A DNA stretch of 64,000 nucleotides from Takakia lepidozioides (lineage: Eukaryota; Streptophyta; Takakiopsida; Takakiales; Takakiaceae), in the NCBI GenBank assembly GCA_030704615.1, contig CM060734.1, positions 30,336,042 to 30,400,041 of the forward strand, in the 5' to 3' direction. This document shows positions 21,425 to 31,874 of the stretch, one piece after another. A program made the translations under genes and the position numbers. Position 1 is the first letter of the stretch. Each line of letters opens with the position of its first letter. The notes under the pieces are model-generated. The model ran no database searches. It was not told the origin of the DNA and saw only the letters and a program-made list of their open reading frames with translations.

Positions 21425-24400
21425 ATGCCAGGAATGGCACTGATGGCCACAACTCCGGTGAGCTGCAAGAGGTTCACGCCTGTTCCACAAGTCGATGCAT
21501 TTCCCTCGAGAACTGGGTTGGTTGTGAGGAGGTGGTGTTCCGTTGGCAGGGAAGCATTTCGCCGATCTTGCTCGAGCAAGCTCTGTCCAGATCTTCTCTG
21601 GTACTCTGCAGGAGCTATCGGGAAATTCAGCATCTGTGCAAATATGTGCAACGTGTCCCTCTCGGAAGGATGGCGTTACAAGGAAGACCGGAAGGACAAG
21701 GATGAGAGTTTGGCAGGGTTGGAGCCAATCAGAACGCTCATTCTGGACAACTACGACAGTTACACCTACAACCTGTTTCAGTTACTCTCCGTCGTCAATG
21801 GAGGTCAGTTGAAGAGATTGAGCTACATCAAATGTATGCTTGAATGCAAGACATGTTTAGGTAGAGCTTATCCGGACAACTTTTGCAGGCATTAAGCTGA
21901 TTTGAAGCTCAACAATGGAGATATATATATTCTGTAGTTGGAGACTACGGAGCTGTTCAGGGAGGCTTCAGTGACATGAGTATTGTTTCCCACGAAATGC
22001 CGAAATTCTTATTAGTTACGAAAAGGGAGGGATACTTCCTAGCATATTTGAAGGGTTTTTGCTACAATTGAATTTACCCTGACATGCTACCAGTGGGTCT
22101 TTTTCTCTGATGGATGAGGGCAGTGGTGCCGGTGGTGTTAAAGAATGATGAAATTACTTGGGAGCAGCTGCGACATCTGCTATACATAGAGCGTGCTTTC
22201 CACAATGTTGTTATATCCCCAGGACCTGGATCCCCAACCTGTGCAGATGATATTGGTAGGTGTTATTACCACTACAAATTTTCCTGTGCATTAGGATTCC
22301 AGGGACAGGGTTTCCATCTCTTGCAACTTATTGTGAGGCTACAATGTCGAACAAAGGAATGTAGTGGGCCTTCTCTGGAGCTGAAGGCCAGAGTCTTTCT
22401 GGATCACTAACTGGTTCAACAGCATGGAGTTAAACACACTCCTTGTGAGGCTATATCACTAGCTTCCTTGGATGTATGAGGCATGCAGTATTTCAAGCCA
22501 TGTTTGATAGAGAAACCACTATATGCAGGCATGCCATGGCAATTCCAAAACCCTATTTAGGGTTTATGAATTCTGGACTTTTATGAACCATTCCAGATTA
22601 TGTTGAGGTCCCCTATCTTTGCTGCACCTGAAGTCAAGTATTTTCCTTACTGCTCCATTCAGCAAGCTAAAATGGCTTGCTGAAGTTGGTTATTTGAGCT
22701 CTGATGGGAAGCTTGGGCCTGCCGCGGCAGGAATATGCATGCAGTTGCTACAGGAGTGCCAGGACATTCCCATCCTCGGTGTTTGCTTGGGCCACCAGGT
22801 TTTCCATCCCTTTCCACTTTGAACTCACACAATAGTCTAGGGTTTATCAGAAGGGGGTTTAACTGCATGTTGTCTTCTATGATCTGCAAAATAGTTGTTC
22901 AGAATCTATTGGAAGGTGGGTGATAACTGTTGTCCTTAAGTGGGAAGTGGAAGAGGAGGGACAGGGCAAGACAGCTGGTTTGGGTAGCGTTTGCCAATGT
23001 AGTTGAGTGCAACTTCCAGAGACATGTCGCTACAGTACAACCAACACAGTGGTGCATTCCTGGGTTTGCAGGCTTTGGGATTTGCTCATGGGGCCAAGGT
23101 TGTACATGCCCCCGAGCCCATCCATGGCCGTCTGAGGTGTGCCTCTGGTTCTGTTTCTTTGGCCATGTCTCTTGATATGTGCTTCCATTTGTTGCCAGAG
23201 CAGCCTCGGTGCAAGTGTGGGCCTTTACATCTTACGCCCACATGTCGGAGAATGCTTTATGTTGTCCATGCCCATTATCACATTCAGCCTGTACAAAGCT
23301 CTTTGGCTTATCGGAGTATGTTAGGATAGAGGAAATATCTATCACCTGCTATTGAGATGACTGTGGATTGATTACGGTTTGGTTGGACCGGTCAATGCAG
23401 CGAAATTGAGCACACTGGGCATCCACTTTTCAAGAACATCCCTTCTGGTGCTGGTTCAGGATTCAAGGTAGGTATTGCACTCCTCAGATGTCCAGTTTAT
23501 GTTGCTTGTTCGTAATTCTTTGTTGCTGATCATTATGGGGAGAAATGCCACAAAGTTTGACTCTTTGTGGTTTCTATGTTGCCTAGTTTTGCAACTTTTC
23601 AGAGAGGGAGGCCAGATGAATCAAACAAAACATAGGAAAGATTCCTGAGTTGTTTGGCAGTTTCCTCTCCTCAAATGCAGGTGGAGTTTCCAGATTTTCT
23701 AAGAGTGCACTACGTCCATGTAGGTTGTCCGATACCACTCCTTAATGATTGATGCAGCCTCGCTGCCAGACGATCTGATTCCAACAGCTTGGACGGTGCT
23801 TTCAGAGGGCTCCCAGTTCCCCAGTTGCTCCGACAAAGCTTCATCTGCTGGCTTCTGTCAGGGGCCCCAGTCATTTGAGGGGGGGCTAAGCTGGCCGTAC
23901 AAGGGTGCATCAAAGGAAAACCTTATATATGGGAGCCCGGGTATGTCTAATGGTGTTCCCATGCAATCCAATTCCGACAACGACAAAGGTATGGTGATGC
24001 ACCTGCAAGATGGCACGCTAATGTGGCCAACGCGGGGCTCACTCCCAGACGTGGTTCTTGGGGACCTTCCAAGTGGGCAGCCCTGGTTGGCTGAGCTACC
24101 TGAGGTGACATGCAACAAGAAGCAGGCAGTTGTTCTTATGGCTGTGTCTCATCGCAGTCGCCCCCATCATGGGGTTCAGGTACAGATGTCGCCTCCGATG
24201 CCGTCTTTTTGCTCACTCCTAGTCCAAAGTGCTCCTTCTATAAACAAATCCGAGGAAGAGATTTGCCTTGCATTTGTCTGTCTAGTTCCTTTCAACTAGT
24301 TAAATCTCTCCTCAAGTCTGCATTCATTCTGTCTTTCCTGTCTTTCTGCTTCTCTTTATCCTTCTATATCTTCTGGACTTACAGCCAATTTTTTTGGGTA

Positions 24401-27400
24401 TTGCAATTGCCAGTTTCATCCAGAGAGTGTGGCTACAGCTCATGGAAGGCAGATTCTGGAAAACTTTTGCAACATGACGCGTGAGTATTGGCAAGAATCC
24501 TTGCCATTTAAGCAGGTAATACCTCCCTCCCATGCATGGCACGCCGTTTACTCTGTTAGTTTTGACAGGGCTTCCTTTAGGAGATCATGGCTTAACAGGA
24601 GGTCCGCAACAATGGCCCCCCTGGCTACCTGTCTAGCTAGAAGACTGTGAATTAGTACATTGATGAACAGCGAAGTTACAGTGAGCATGTGGGAGCCCAA
24701 ATGTAAACGGTTACTGATGGTTGTTGCACCTAACTCCAGGGCTAGGATCGTTGTGAACCTTTGGTTGTGGATATGTATGTTGCAGGTTGAGAAGATTTTA
24801 AAGCAAGGAGCACCAGTAACAGCACTGGTAGCTTCTCCTCCTGTGGTATTCATGTCGGTTGCAACCCCTGAGGGTGAGCCTACTATGGATGAGGCCCATG
24901 CTGATCAAGTTTGCCATGACCATGCTGCCAGTGGAGCGACACCTTCTCACTTGTTAGCAAAAGAAATTCCAAAAAAGGATGATATGGAGGAGAGTCTTCT
25001 GAGATGCACTCAAGGCTTGCAGCCTATTTCAGTCCATGTCTCCTGGCAAAAGCTTTCAGGGTTTGCAGGAAGGGCTGGAGGGTCTGAAAATATCTTTTGT
25101 GAGTTGTTTGGGAGAGGCACGGCGGAGGATACGTTCTGGTTGGACAGTTCTACTCGCGACCAGGTAGGATAGGGTTGTATTGTATTAGTCCAGAAATAAG
25201 GATATTTTGGCAGGCAGGAAAGTCAGGAGTGATATTAGATGATGACCAGTCAAGACTGCAGGAGTAAGCATGTAAAGGAAGAAAGAGCTTATGTATACTT
25301 TCAGTGGTACAGGGTGGAGCACGGTTTTCGTATATGGGAGGAAAAGGTGGGCCATTGTGGCGGCGAGTCACCTACTCCATTTTTCCTGATTCTTTGTAAG
25401 TGCACCTCTCATACAACACTCTTTCCCTCTCCGTCGTCTTTCCATCTCTCTGGCACAGTTCCAGCAGTGACAAGGCCACAACAAGTGTGTCTTTTTTGGT
25501 GTCTTTCATACGCCATTCTAAGTTGAAAAGTTGTTCTTTCATTTGGTTGCTTGCTAGCTGCATAAGGTACTAGGGTAGCCTGTGCCGTTGGCCCAAGTGT
25601 TCAGTGTCATCTAAGTCCAAGTGCAATCCTCTATGTATCCAAGTGCGTCTCCTATGTCGAGGCCCAAATGCGACCTCTAGGGTAGCATGTGCCGTGGGCC
25701 CAAGTGTTAAGTGTCATTTAAGTCCAAGTGTAAGATCTTATATGTATCGCCGGCCCAAGTGCAACCTTTAGGATAGCCTACACCTTTGGCCCATGTGTGA
25801 AGATTTGAAAATCTAAGACCAAGTGCAATTTCCTATGTATCCCAGTGCGTCTCCTATGTTGAGGCCCAAGTGCGACCTCTAGTGTAGCCTATGCCGTCGG
25901 TCCATGTGTGAAGAATTGAAATCTAAGACCAAGTGCAATTTCCTATGTATCCAAGTGTGTCTCCCATGTCGAGGCCCATCTAAGCCCAAGTGCAATCTTC
26001 TACTCATGTATCCAAGTGCATCTCCCATGTAGAGGCCCAAGTGTCTGGAGTCCAAGTGCAATCTCCTATGTATCCAAGTACGTCTCCCATGTCAAGGCCC
26101 AATTCATTTTTTTCCATAGTAATATATCCGATCATTATTGATATATCCCCCGTCGAGGCTCCAATCATTGTCCCAGGAAAGCCCACTTTGCTATTTTCCG
26201 CGAATTTCCCTCGACCAAAAGTACTTGAAATTTGACATCTCCCACACCGTAGATCCAAAAATCATGAGACCAAGCCCGTGCACCCCTCCTCGTCGAGGGC
26301 TTTCCAATGGTACCAATCACCAGGGCTGGGGCCTCGCGGTTTGGGACATCTCAACGTGACAAAAGAAACAAAACAAACAAACTGCCTTCCTTCATATATT
26401 GATTTGTTGGTCGGTGCTATATGTATTATACAGAGCTTAAGTAGCCTTCATTGGTTTTTTAATAGAGGAGGAACAGGAGCGGGTGGAGCAGTGAGGATTG
26501 AAGATACAGCTGGCAACATTGAGCAAAGAGTTTTGGAGGAGGGATTTTTTGATTTTCTCAACAAGGTGGCCTTTTCAGTTTGCCTGTGATGTAATTGCAC
26601 TGCCTCAGGGAGTAGCTGAGTGTAGACCAGTTTATGTGCTTCTGTGCAGACTTCGTGTTAGTAGCTACATGTTCATTTCATCAAGGAAGACAACTGTGGA
26701 AATGGCAAGAAATGTTTTTGATCTACTTAATAACAGAAAGGTGTTGGTGATTGGCAGGAGTTGCAATTGCGATCCTGCCCAGAGGCTGATTACGAAGGCC
26801 TTCCCTTTGACTTTTGTGGTGGTTTTGTTGGCTACTTAGGGTGAGTGCCTGTGTCTTGCTTTACCTTGTAGCTACTTCAAATATGATCAACTTCCTGTTC
26901 TTACTCTCGGGTTAAAAGTGCATGTTGCTCCTGCCTCAATGCACTGTTATTTGGTATTCTTGCTCTTCCCTTTCTCATTCTTGGGTGATCTGAAATATAG
27001 GTGTGGCGCAACTTGTTTGCAGGTATGAGCTGAAAGTGGAATGTGGTGCTAGATGTAACCGTCACAGATCCTCACTGCCTGATGCTGCCCTGTTCTTGGC
27101 TGACCGGGCAGTTGTGATTGACCACACAAATGAGGATATCTATTTTTTGGCCTTGTTTGAGGATCCATCCTCATTGCACCAGAGTGTAATGGAAGGCATC
27201 GGTAGATCCAGCCAGGAGGACAAAGGAAACGTGAGCAAAATCTCTCTCCCTGTCTTGGAAAATGGAAGATATTGCAATGGCAGGCCCTCTTTTAGGGGGA
27301 ATGGGCTAGCTAACTCTAGCAGCTGTCTGAATGGCCATCTCAGTCATGAAAAAGAGACTGGAGGGTTAGACACAAACTTGGAATCTCAAAAGAGGGATGC

Positions 27401-28746
27401 TGAAGCCTGGGTGAACTTTACAAAAAAAAGAGTAGAAACTATGCGTCAGAGAGGGATGGATCTGGCATCTGAGAGGAGACATTCATTGCATTTGTCATCT
27501 TCTACTGATGCTGGGGAGGAAGTGGTTACACCCCCATTTGTCCTACAGAAGTCGAGGGCCACATACATCAGTGACATAAATGAATGCAAGCGCCACATTT
27601 GCAACGGGGAAAGCTATGAAATATGCCTGACAACTCAACTTCGGAGAGAGACTAAGGCTCTAGACACTCTTGGACTCTATCTGACACTCCGCAAAACAAA
27701 CCCTGCCCCTTATGCGGCATGGCTCCATTTTGGAGAGGATGGCCCCCGTATTTGTTGTTCTTCACCGGAGAGGTTTTTACGATTGGATCGCACTGGTACA
27801 CTGGAGGCAAAGCCTATCAAGGGAACCCTACCCCGTGGCAGCTCACCACTCGAGGATGAGAGGCTCCGTTATGAGTTGCAACACAGGTGATCTCTTGGCT
27901 TACGTCTTCATTACATGTTGGGAGGTGATTTCAGCGAGGGTGTTGTTTACTTCAGATGGCTACTAGTGTGGATTCTCAGCTTTCATTGCGTATGCAGCTT
28001 GGACTTTGTGAATTAATCTATCCAAGTTCTACAGCACTTCTTGGCCTCAAAAGAATACAGTGCTCTCTCCCTCCTCCCTCCTCCCTCCTCCCTCCCTCTA
28101 TTTTCTCCCACCTTACAGGGTGATGGGTGTCAGGCTTCATGTGAGGGCACTGTTTCTGTTGGATTCTCACCAGACCTACTTGTTGGGTGTGATGTGGGTT
28201 TGCAGTGAGAAAGACCACGCGGAGAATTTGATGATTGTTGACCTTTTGAGAAACGACTTGGGCCGTGTGTGTGTGCCAGGTTCTGTTCATGTACCAAGCC
28301 TTATGGCAGTGGAGTCCTACACAACTGTGCATACCCTTGTCAGCACAGTCAGGGGTGAAAAGAGGAGTGATATCACCCCTATTGAATGCATCCGTGCAGC
28401 ATTTCCAGGAGGTTCTATGACTGGGGCACCTAAATTGAGGACTATGGAAATACTAGATTCAATCGAGAGTGGCCCCAGGGGGGTTTATTCAGGCACAGTA
28501 GGTTTTTTGTCATTTAATAGGGCGTTTGATTTGAACATTGTGATAAGGACGCTGGTGATATCAGAGGGGGAGGTTAGTATTGGGGCTGGTGGCGCAGTTA
28601 CTGCACTCTCCGACCCTGAAGCAGAGTATCAGGAAATGTTGTTAAAAACCAAGGCCCCAATTCGGGCCATTGCCGAGTTTGAAGGGGAACGCAGTGCCAC
28701 CAGCAGTCAAGGGCAAAAAGGGGCTGCCTCAGCCTTATCAACTTGA
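21425..28746 (+). CDS. ADCS: Aminodeoxychorismate synthase (fused PabA-PabB), 13 exons, plastid-type
   Basis: It converts chorismate and glutamine to 4-amino-4-deoxychorismate, the first step of p-aminobenzoate and folate synthesis, in plastids. Proposed exons: 21425-21803, 22124-22255, 22731-22798, 23072-23136, 23401-23467, 23724-24179, 24414-24515, 24786-25163, 25313-25395, 26466-26565, 26758-26840, 27023-27886, 28206-28746. All introns are GT-AG, the phases join, and the total is 3318 nt (1105 residues). Residues 1-100 are a Ser/Arg-rich transit peptide. The glutamine amidotransferase domain has [10 protein letters not shown], nucleophile Cys189 (GVCLGHQ) and His391/Glu393 (FHPES). The chorismate-binding domain has PIKGT (902-906), whose Lys marks ADC synthase rather than anthranilate synthase (PIAGT), and [12 protein letters not shown] (992-1003). 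The ATG follows an in-frame TAA. No defect is seen. Exon 9 is short and its borders are the least certain. Confidence 0.93.
25575..26105. repeat. Degenerate tandem repeat in ADCS intron 9
   Basis: The words AAGTGCAATC/TCCTATGTATCCAAGTGCG, TCTCC(T/C)ATGTCGAGGCCCAAGTG and TGCGACCTCTAG recur five to six times with spacings of roughly 60-160 bases. No coding sense. It makes up about half of the roughly 1.07-kb intron. Confidence 0.7.
26214..26403 (+). repeat. Dispersed repeat R1, long copy, in ADCS intron 9
   Basis: It is similar along about 180 bases to the insertion at 59298-59480 (AAGTACTTGAAATTT, CATCTCCCACA, ATGAGACCAAGCC, GTGCACCCCTCCTC, CGAGGGCTTTCCAA, CGCGGTTTGG) and ends in an A/C-rich tail (AAACAAAACAAACAAAC) plus CTTCATATATTGAT. 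The tail and mobility suggest a short non-coding retroposon, but no tRNA- or 5S-like head is visible. Confidence 0.7.
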
Positions 28747-29726
28747 TTTGATTGGTTGTTTTTCGGGTCACAAGTGTGATGCGTGATGGGTGCTTTTTGT
28801 TCTTCCTGTTGTAGGTGCTGAGAGTCCTGCATCCTTATGTGTCTAGTGTGTTGCTGTCACATAGTTCAATCCCCATTTCACCCTGTCAATTTTGCAATGT
28901 ATCTCCATGTGATATGAGAGAGTATCCAATAGAGTGGTTACAGTGCACTAAGTGGTTGTGGGTTTAAAGCCACATTTGGTGTATGTTGGGTGCCATCCAT
29001 TATATAGCCAAATCAGCTATAAGGGGGTTGCTGGGTTAACCGGACATCCATGTGCAAATCCTTGGGGGAGGTTTGGGCAACCACAATGACTAGTTATGGC
29101 CACTGGATGTATGTTCTATCTACAAGACACTAGGCTGTCCGGCTGTAACGCGAACAGTTAATGACAAGGAGAATGACACTGATGATCAGTTACACTCTGC
29201 TCCATGTTCTTTCTAATGCATTCCACTTGAAGTGTGTTCTTGCGGTTGGATCAAAATGCATCTGAAGGGAGCTGAAGTTGCAGCTGGAGAGTCTCACAAT
29301 GTTTTCCTTTTCAACATATAAAAGCTAGCAGGAGACTTGGACTTACCACAATTTCTGGGGATGCACACCAAGCCAGGACCAACCAGCCAGATCACATACT
29401 GTTGTTGAAGGCAATCCTTATGAAATGATAGACAGGATTCAATTCTCCACCAAGGCAAATCTTCTCTCTCTATACTATCATGCCATCTTCTCCATGACAC
29501 TGTCTCTTTCCCACCCTCTACCTTTCAACCTGTCTAAGCACGTCTGAGACAGATTGTTGAGAATAGAAGCTGGACTTCAGGCAGATTACATTTGCAAAAG
29601 TCAGAAGATTAAATCCATAGAAATGGTGATCCAAAATGTTTTCAGAAACAAAGCCTCACAATACACCATGGTGAGGTGCCACTTAGAGCTTGTTATAATG
29701 TCTGACTAGAGCGAACCCACAAGAGC
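28747..29726. other. ADCS 3' flank; possible SINE head
   Basis: It should hold the ADCS 3' UTR. At 28930-28985 there is a tRNA-like stretch (GAGTGGTTACAGTGCACTAAG then GTGGGTTTAAAGCCAC) resembling pol III A and B boxes, followed by about 150 bases of unassigned sequence. No ORF of note. Confidence 0.3.
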
Positions 29727-30254
29727 CTATAGCAACCCTTGCAGAGACTCGCTTCTTGCAGGTTTGGAAGACAGTGGAAATGTCACCTCAGGAGCCGGCA
29801 CCCAGTCGTTCATGGCAGGATTACTCTTGTTTTTTGTCTTGAAAGCTGACTCCCCATAGTCAGGAGCGAGGTGAAATCCTTGGTTGCTCCCCTGATTGTC
29901 CATTTTGATGAAGCCAGTTCCGGTGGTGTAGTGTTCCTTGCCGATTGCGTCCAGGTCCTTGTAGTAATCATTCTCCACGTAGTCGTCTCCACTCACTACT
30001 CCTGGTCCGTTCATCTGCAGAGGCTCTGAGTGCGCTTCTAATTCCTCGAAGCGATGGAGCTCGGGAATGTCTGAAGGAACTTCGAAGTCAAGAGAAGCAT
30101 CCTCAAACTCGCTGCGCGAAGGCTTGTGTGCTCTCTTTGGGGCAGCTTCCTCCATCAACTTCTGCACTTCCTCTCTTACCCGTTCTTGTTCTTCCAAAGT
30201 ACCAATCTCATCGCTTCTGCTGGGCTTCGGCGGTTGTGCTATCTCTCCCCCCAT
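29727..30254 (-). CDS. Small plant protein with three KPSRS motifs (MEE59-like)
   Basis: Single-exon frame of 175 residues from ATG at 30254 (a longer reading from 30299 has no ATG). The motif K-P-S/A-R-S-D/E occurs three times: residues 10-15, 44-49 and 164-169. Between them are a charged helix (LEEQERVREEVQKLMEEAAPKR), an acidic stretch (VSGDDYVENDYYKDLDAIGK), HYTTGTGFIKM and NPAMNDWVP. From memory this layout fits a conserved plant family of about 170-180 residues often annotated as maternal effect embryo arrest 59; its biochemical role is not known to me. There is no signal peptide or membrane segment. Composition and integrity suggest a functional gene. Confidence 0.7.
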   Translation of the reverse strand: MGGEIAQPPKPSRSDEIGTLEEQERVREEVQKLMEEAAPKRAHKPSRSEFEDASLDFEVPSDIPELHRFEELEAHSEPLQMNGPGVVSGDDYVENDYYKDLDAIGKEHYTTGTGFIKMDNQGSNQGFHLAPDYGESAFKTKNKSNPAMNDWVPAPEVTFPLSSKPARSESLQGLL

Positions 30255-30790
30255 ACTCGTCACCAAATCCCGCGCTGGCAAGCTATGTGTACTCCGCAAA
30301 CACCCTCTGCGATCCTCAACTCTTCAAGTCTTCCTGCAACAACGTCCCTCAAGCAGGCAGTAAGTTACAAACCAGGAACTCTATGCTACTTAACCCCAAC
30401 TTGGTCTACATACTTGATCTTCCTCTCTACCCTCCAAGACTACAATCTCACCTCTGGCTTTCAATTTCGCTTCCGAGTCAACGATCCACAAAGCCCCTAT
30501 AACCGTCAGCCCCTTCTTGACTCTTCCTTCACATGGACCCGAGCAGAACCTTCCACGACTAGAAGGAGAGGCGAACTGCTGACAACTCCCCAGCGGATCA
30601 CGTAAGATGTTTGTTGTTCGTGCGTAATTGGACATGGGGTCGTATTACAGCTGCCACCCAAGGTTTCTCAGGGTTTGGCCCTTCACTTGTCCAGGGAGTT
30701 TGCCACATTGCACCACGTGGCACGTTTTTCTTGGCTATCCTATCGACATCTGTGTAGCCCGAGTAATACTCCCCTATTCCAATTACGTTC

Positions 30791-30858
30791 GATAATGGCC
30801 ACCTGTTGACCCTGCTCGCGGCCCCGCCGCTCGCCGGGTCCGCCCGGTGGCCATTATC
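30791..30858. repeat. Inverted repeat upstream of the KPSRS gene
   Basis: Perfect 13-bp arms, GATAATGGCCACC at 30791-30803 and its complement at 30846-30858, enclose a 42-base GC-rich loop (CTCGCGGCCCCGCCGCTCGCCGGG). It lies about 540 bases upstream of the minus-strand gene start and could be a cruciform or regulatory element, or the scar of a small insertion. Confidence 0.6.
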
Positions 30859-31870
30859 TAGTACATATCCTGTCGGTGCGCTCAAACATTTCTTATTACA
30901 GTCGGGATATTCTGCGATAAGGCACTCCCTGCCGCGTCACTCATTCCGGGCCCACACATTTTCCTTCACCTCGTCACTGTTCTCGTGTTCGCATCAACCA
31001 AACATAAAATCCGTACAGCTTTTTATAAAATACCGAGTCGCATGTCGCATCTTGTCGACTGGACTCGGGATGCTCGATAGTCTCAAATTTGTCGCATCCT
31101 GATTCCTTATTAACAAAAGCCTTGCAGCTGACATGGCACGAGGAGGCCATAGCCGATCTTAACCGACGATACGGGCCACCTAATCGAATATCCTGTCACT
31201 ATAACCTATGAAGGAAATATTTACACTTTGAACTCGAGCCGGCTGTTCCTACTACGCGAGAAGACAAGCTACTCTGTGAACACACATGGAGGAACTGTGG
31301 GAGGTGGAGAAGTATGGTGGGCTTGATGTGGTAGAGAGGTAAGCTCTCTCCCTCTTATGAATATGTCTCCCTTCATTATGAGTCTCTCACAAAGTGGGAA
31401 AGGGCATTTCTACAAAGTAATGAGATAATGAGGAAGTGGAATGTGCATAAGAACTACCAATTCTTCTTTATGTCCGTGTGTTTAGCGACGGTTCTTGTGT
31501 GTGTATGTATTTGGCATCTGTGCTGTTTGCGACATTTAGATTCTGATGGATCCGGAGCATCGCTTTGTGTTAAAATCTTATATGGCCCATCCACCAACAG
31601 CTGTTGTTCTTATGGTTTATACATTTATTGTTGTTTGATTTGTTGTTGTGAACAAGAAGCACATCTGCCATGGACTTTGTGGAGCCATAATTCGCATCAT
31701 CAATATCAACATTGCATTGCAGATCCTGCTTCGTAGCCGTATTGAGGTGAGCCCAATGTATAATGTTTCTATTGATTGGATATTCCTAATTTCCTTCCTT
31801 TCCTCCGTAGTCACACAAAGATAACATAGTACCTTGTAGGTATTTGAAGATTTTCTTCAATGTTGTACAG
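30859..31870. other. Region without a supported gene
   Basis: Short ORFs only; no motif that I recognise. It may contain the 3' end of the copia remnant to the right. Confidence 0.35.
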
Positions 31871-31874
31871 TGTA

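Noticed and set aside
30598-30885. 95-codon minus ORF beside the KPSRS gene
   Set aside because: It runs through the inverted repeat and shows no recognised domain; more likely chance.
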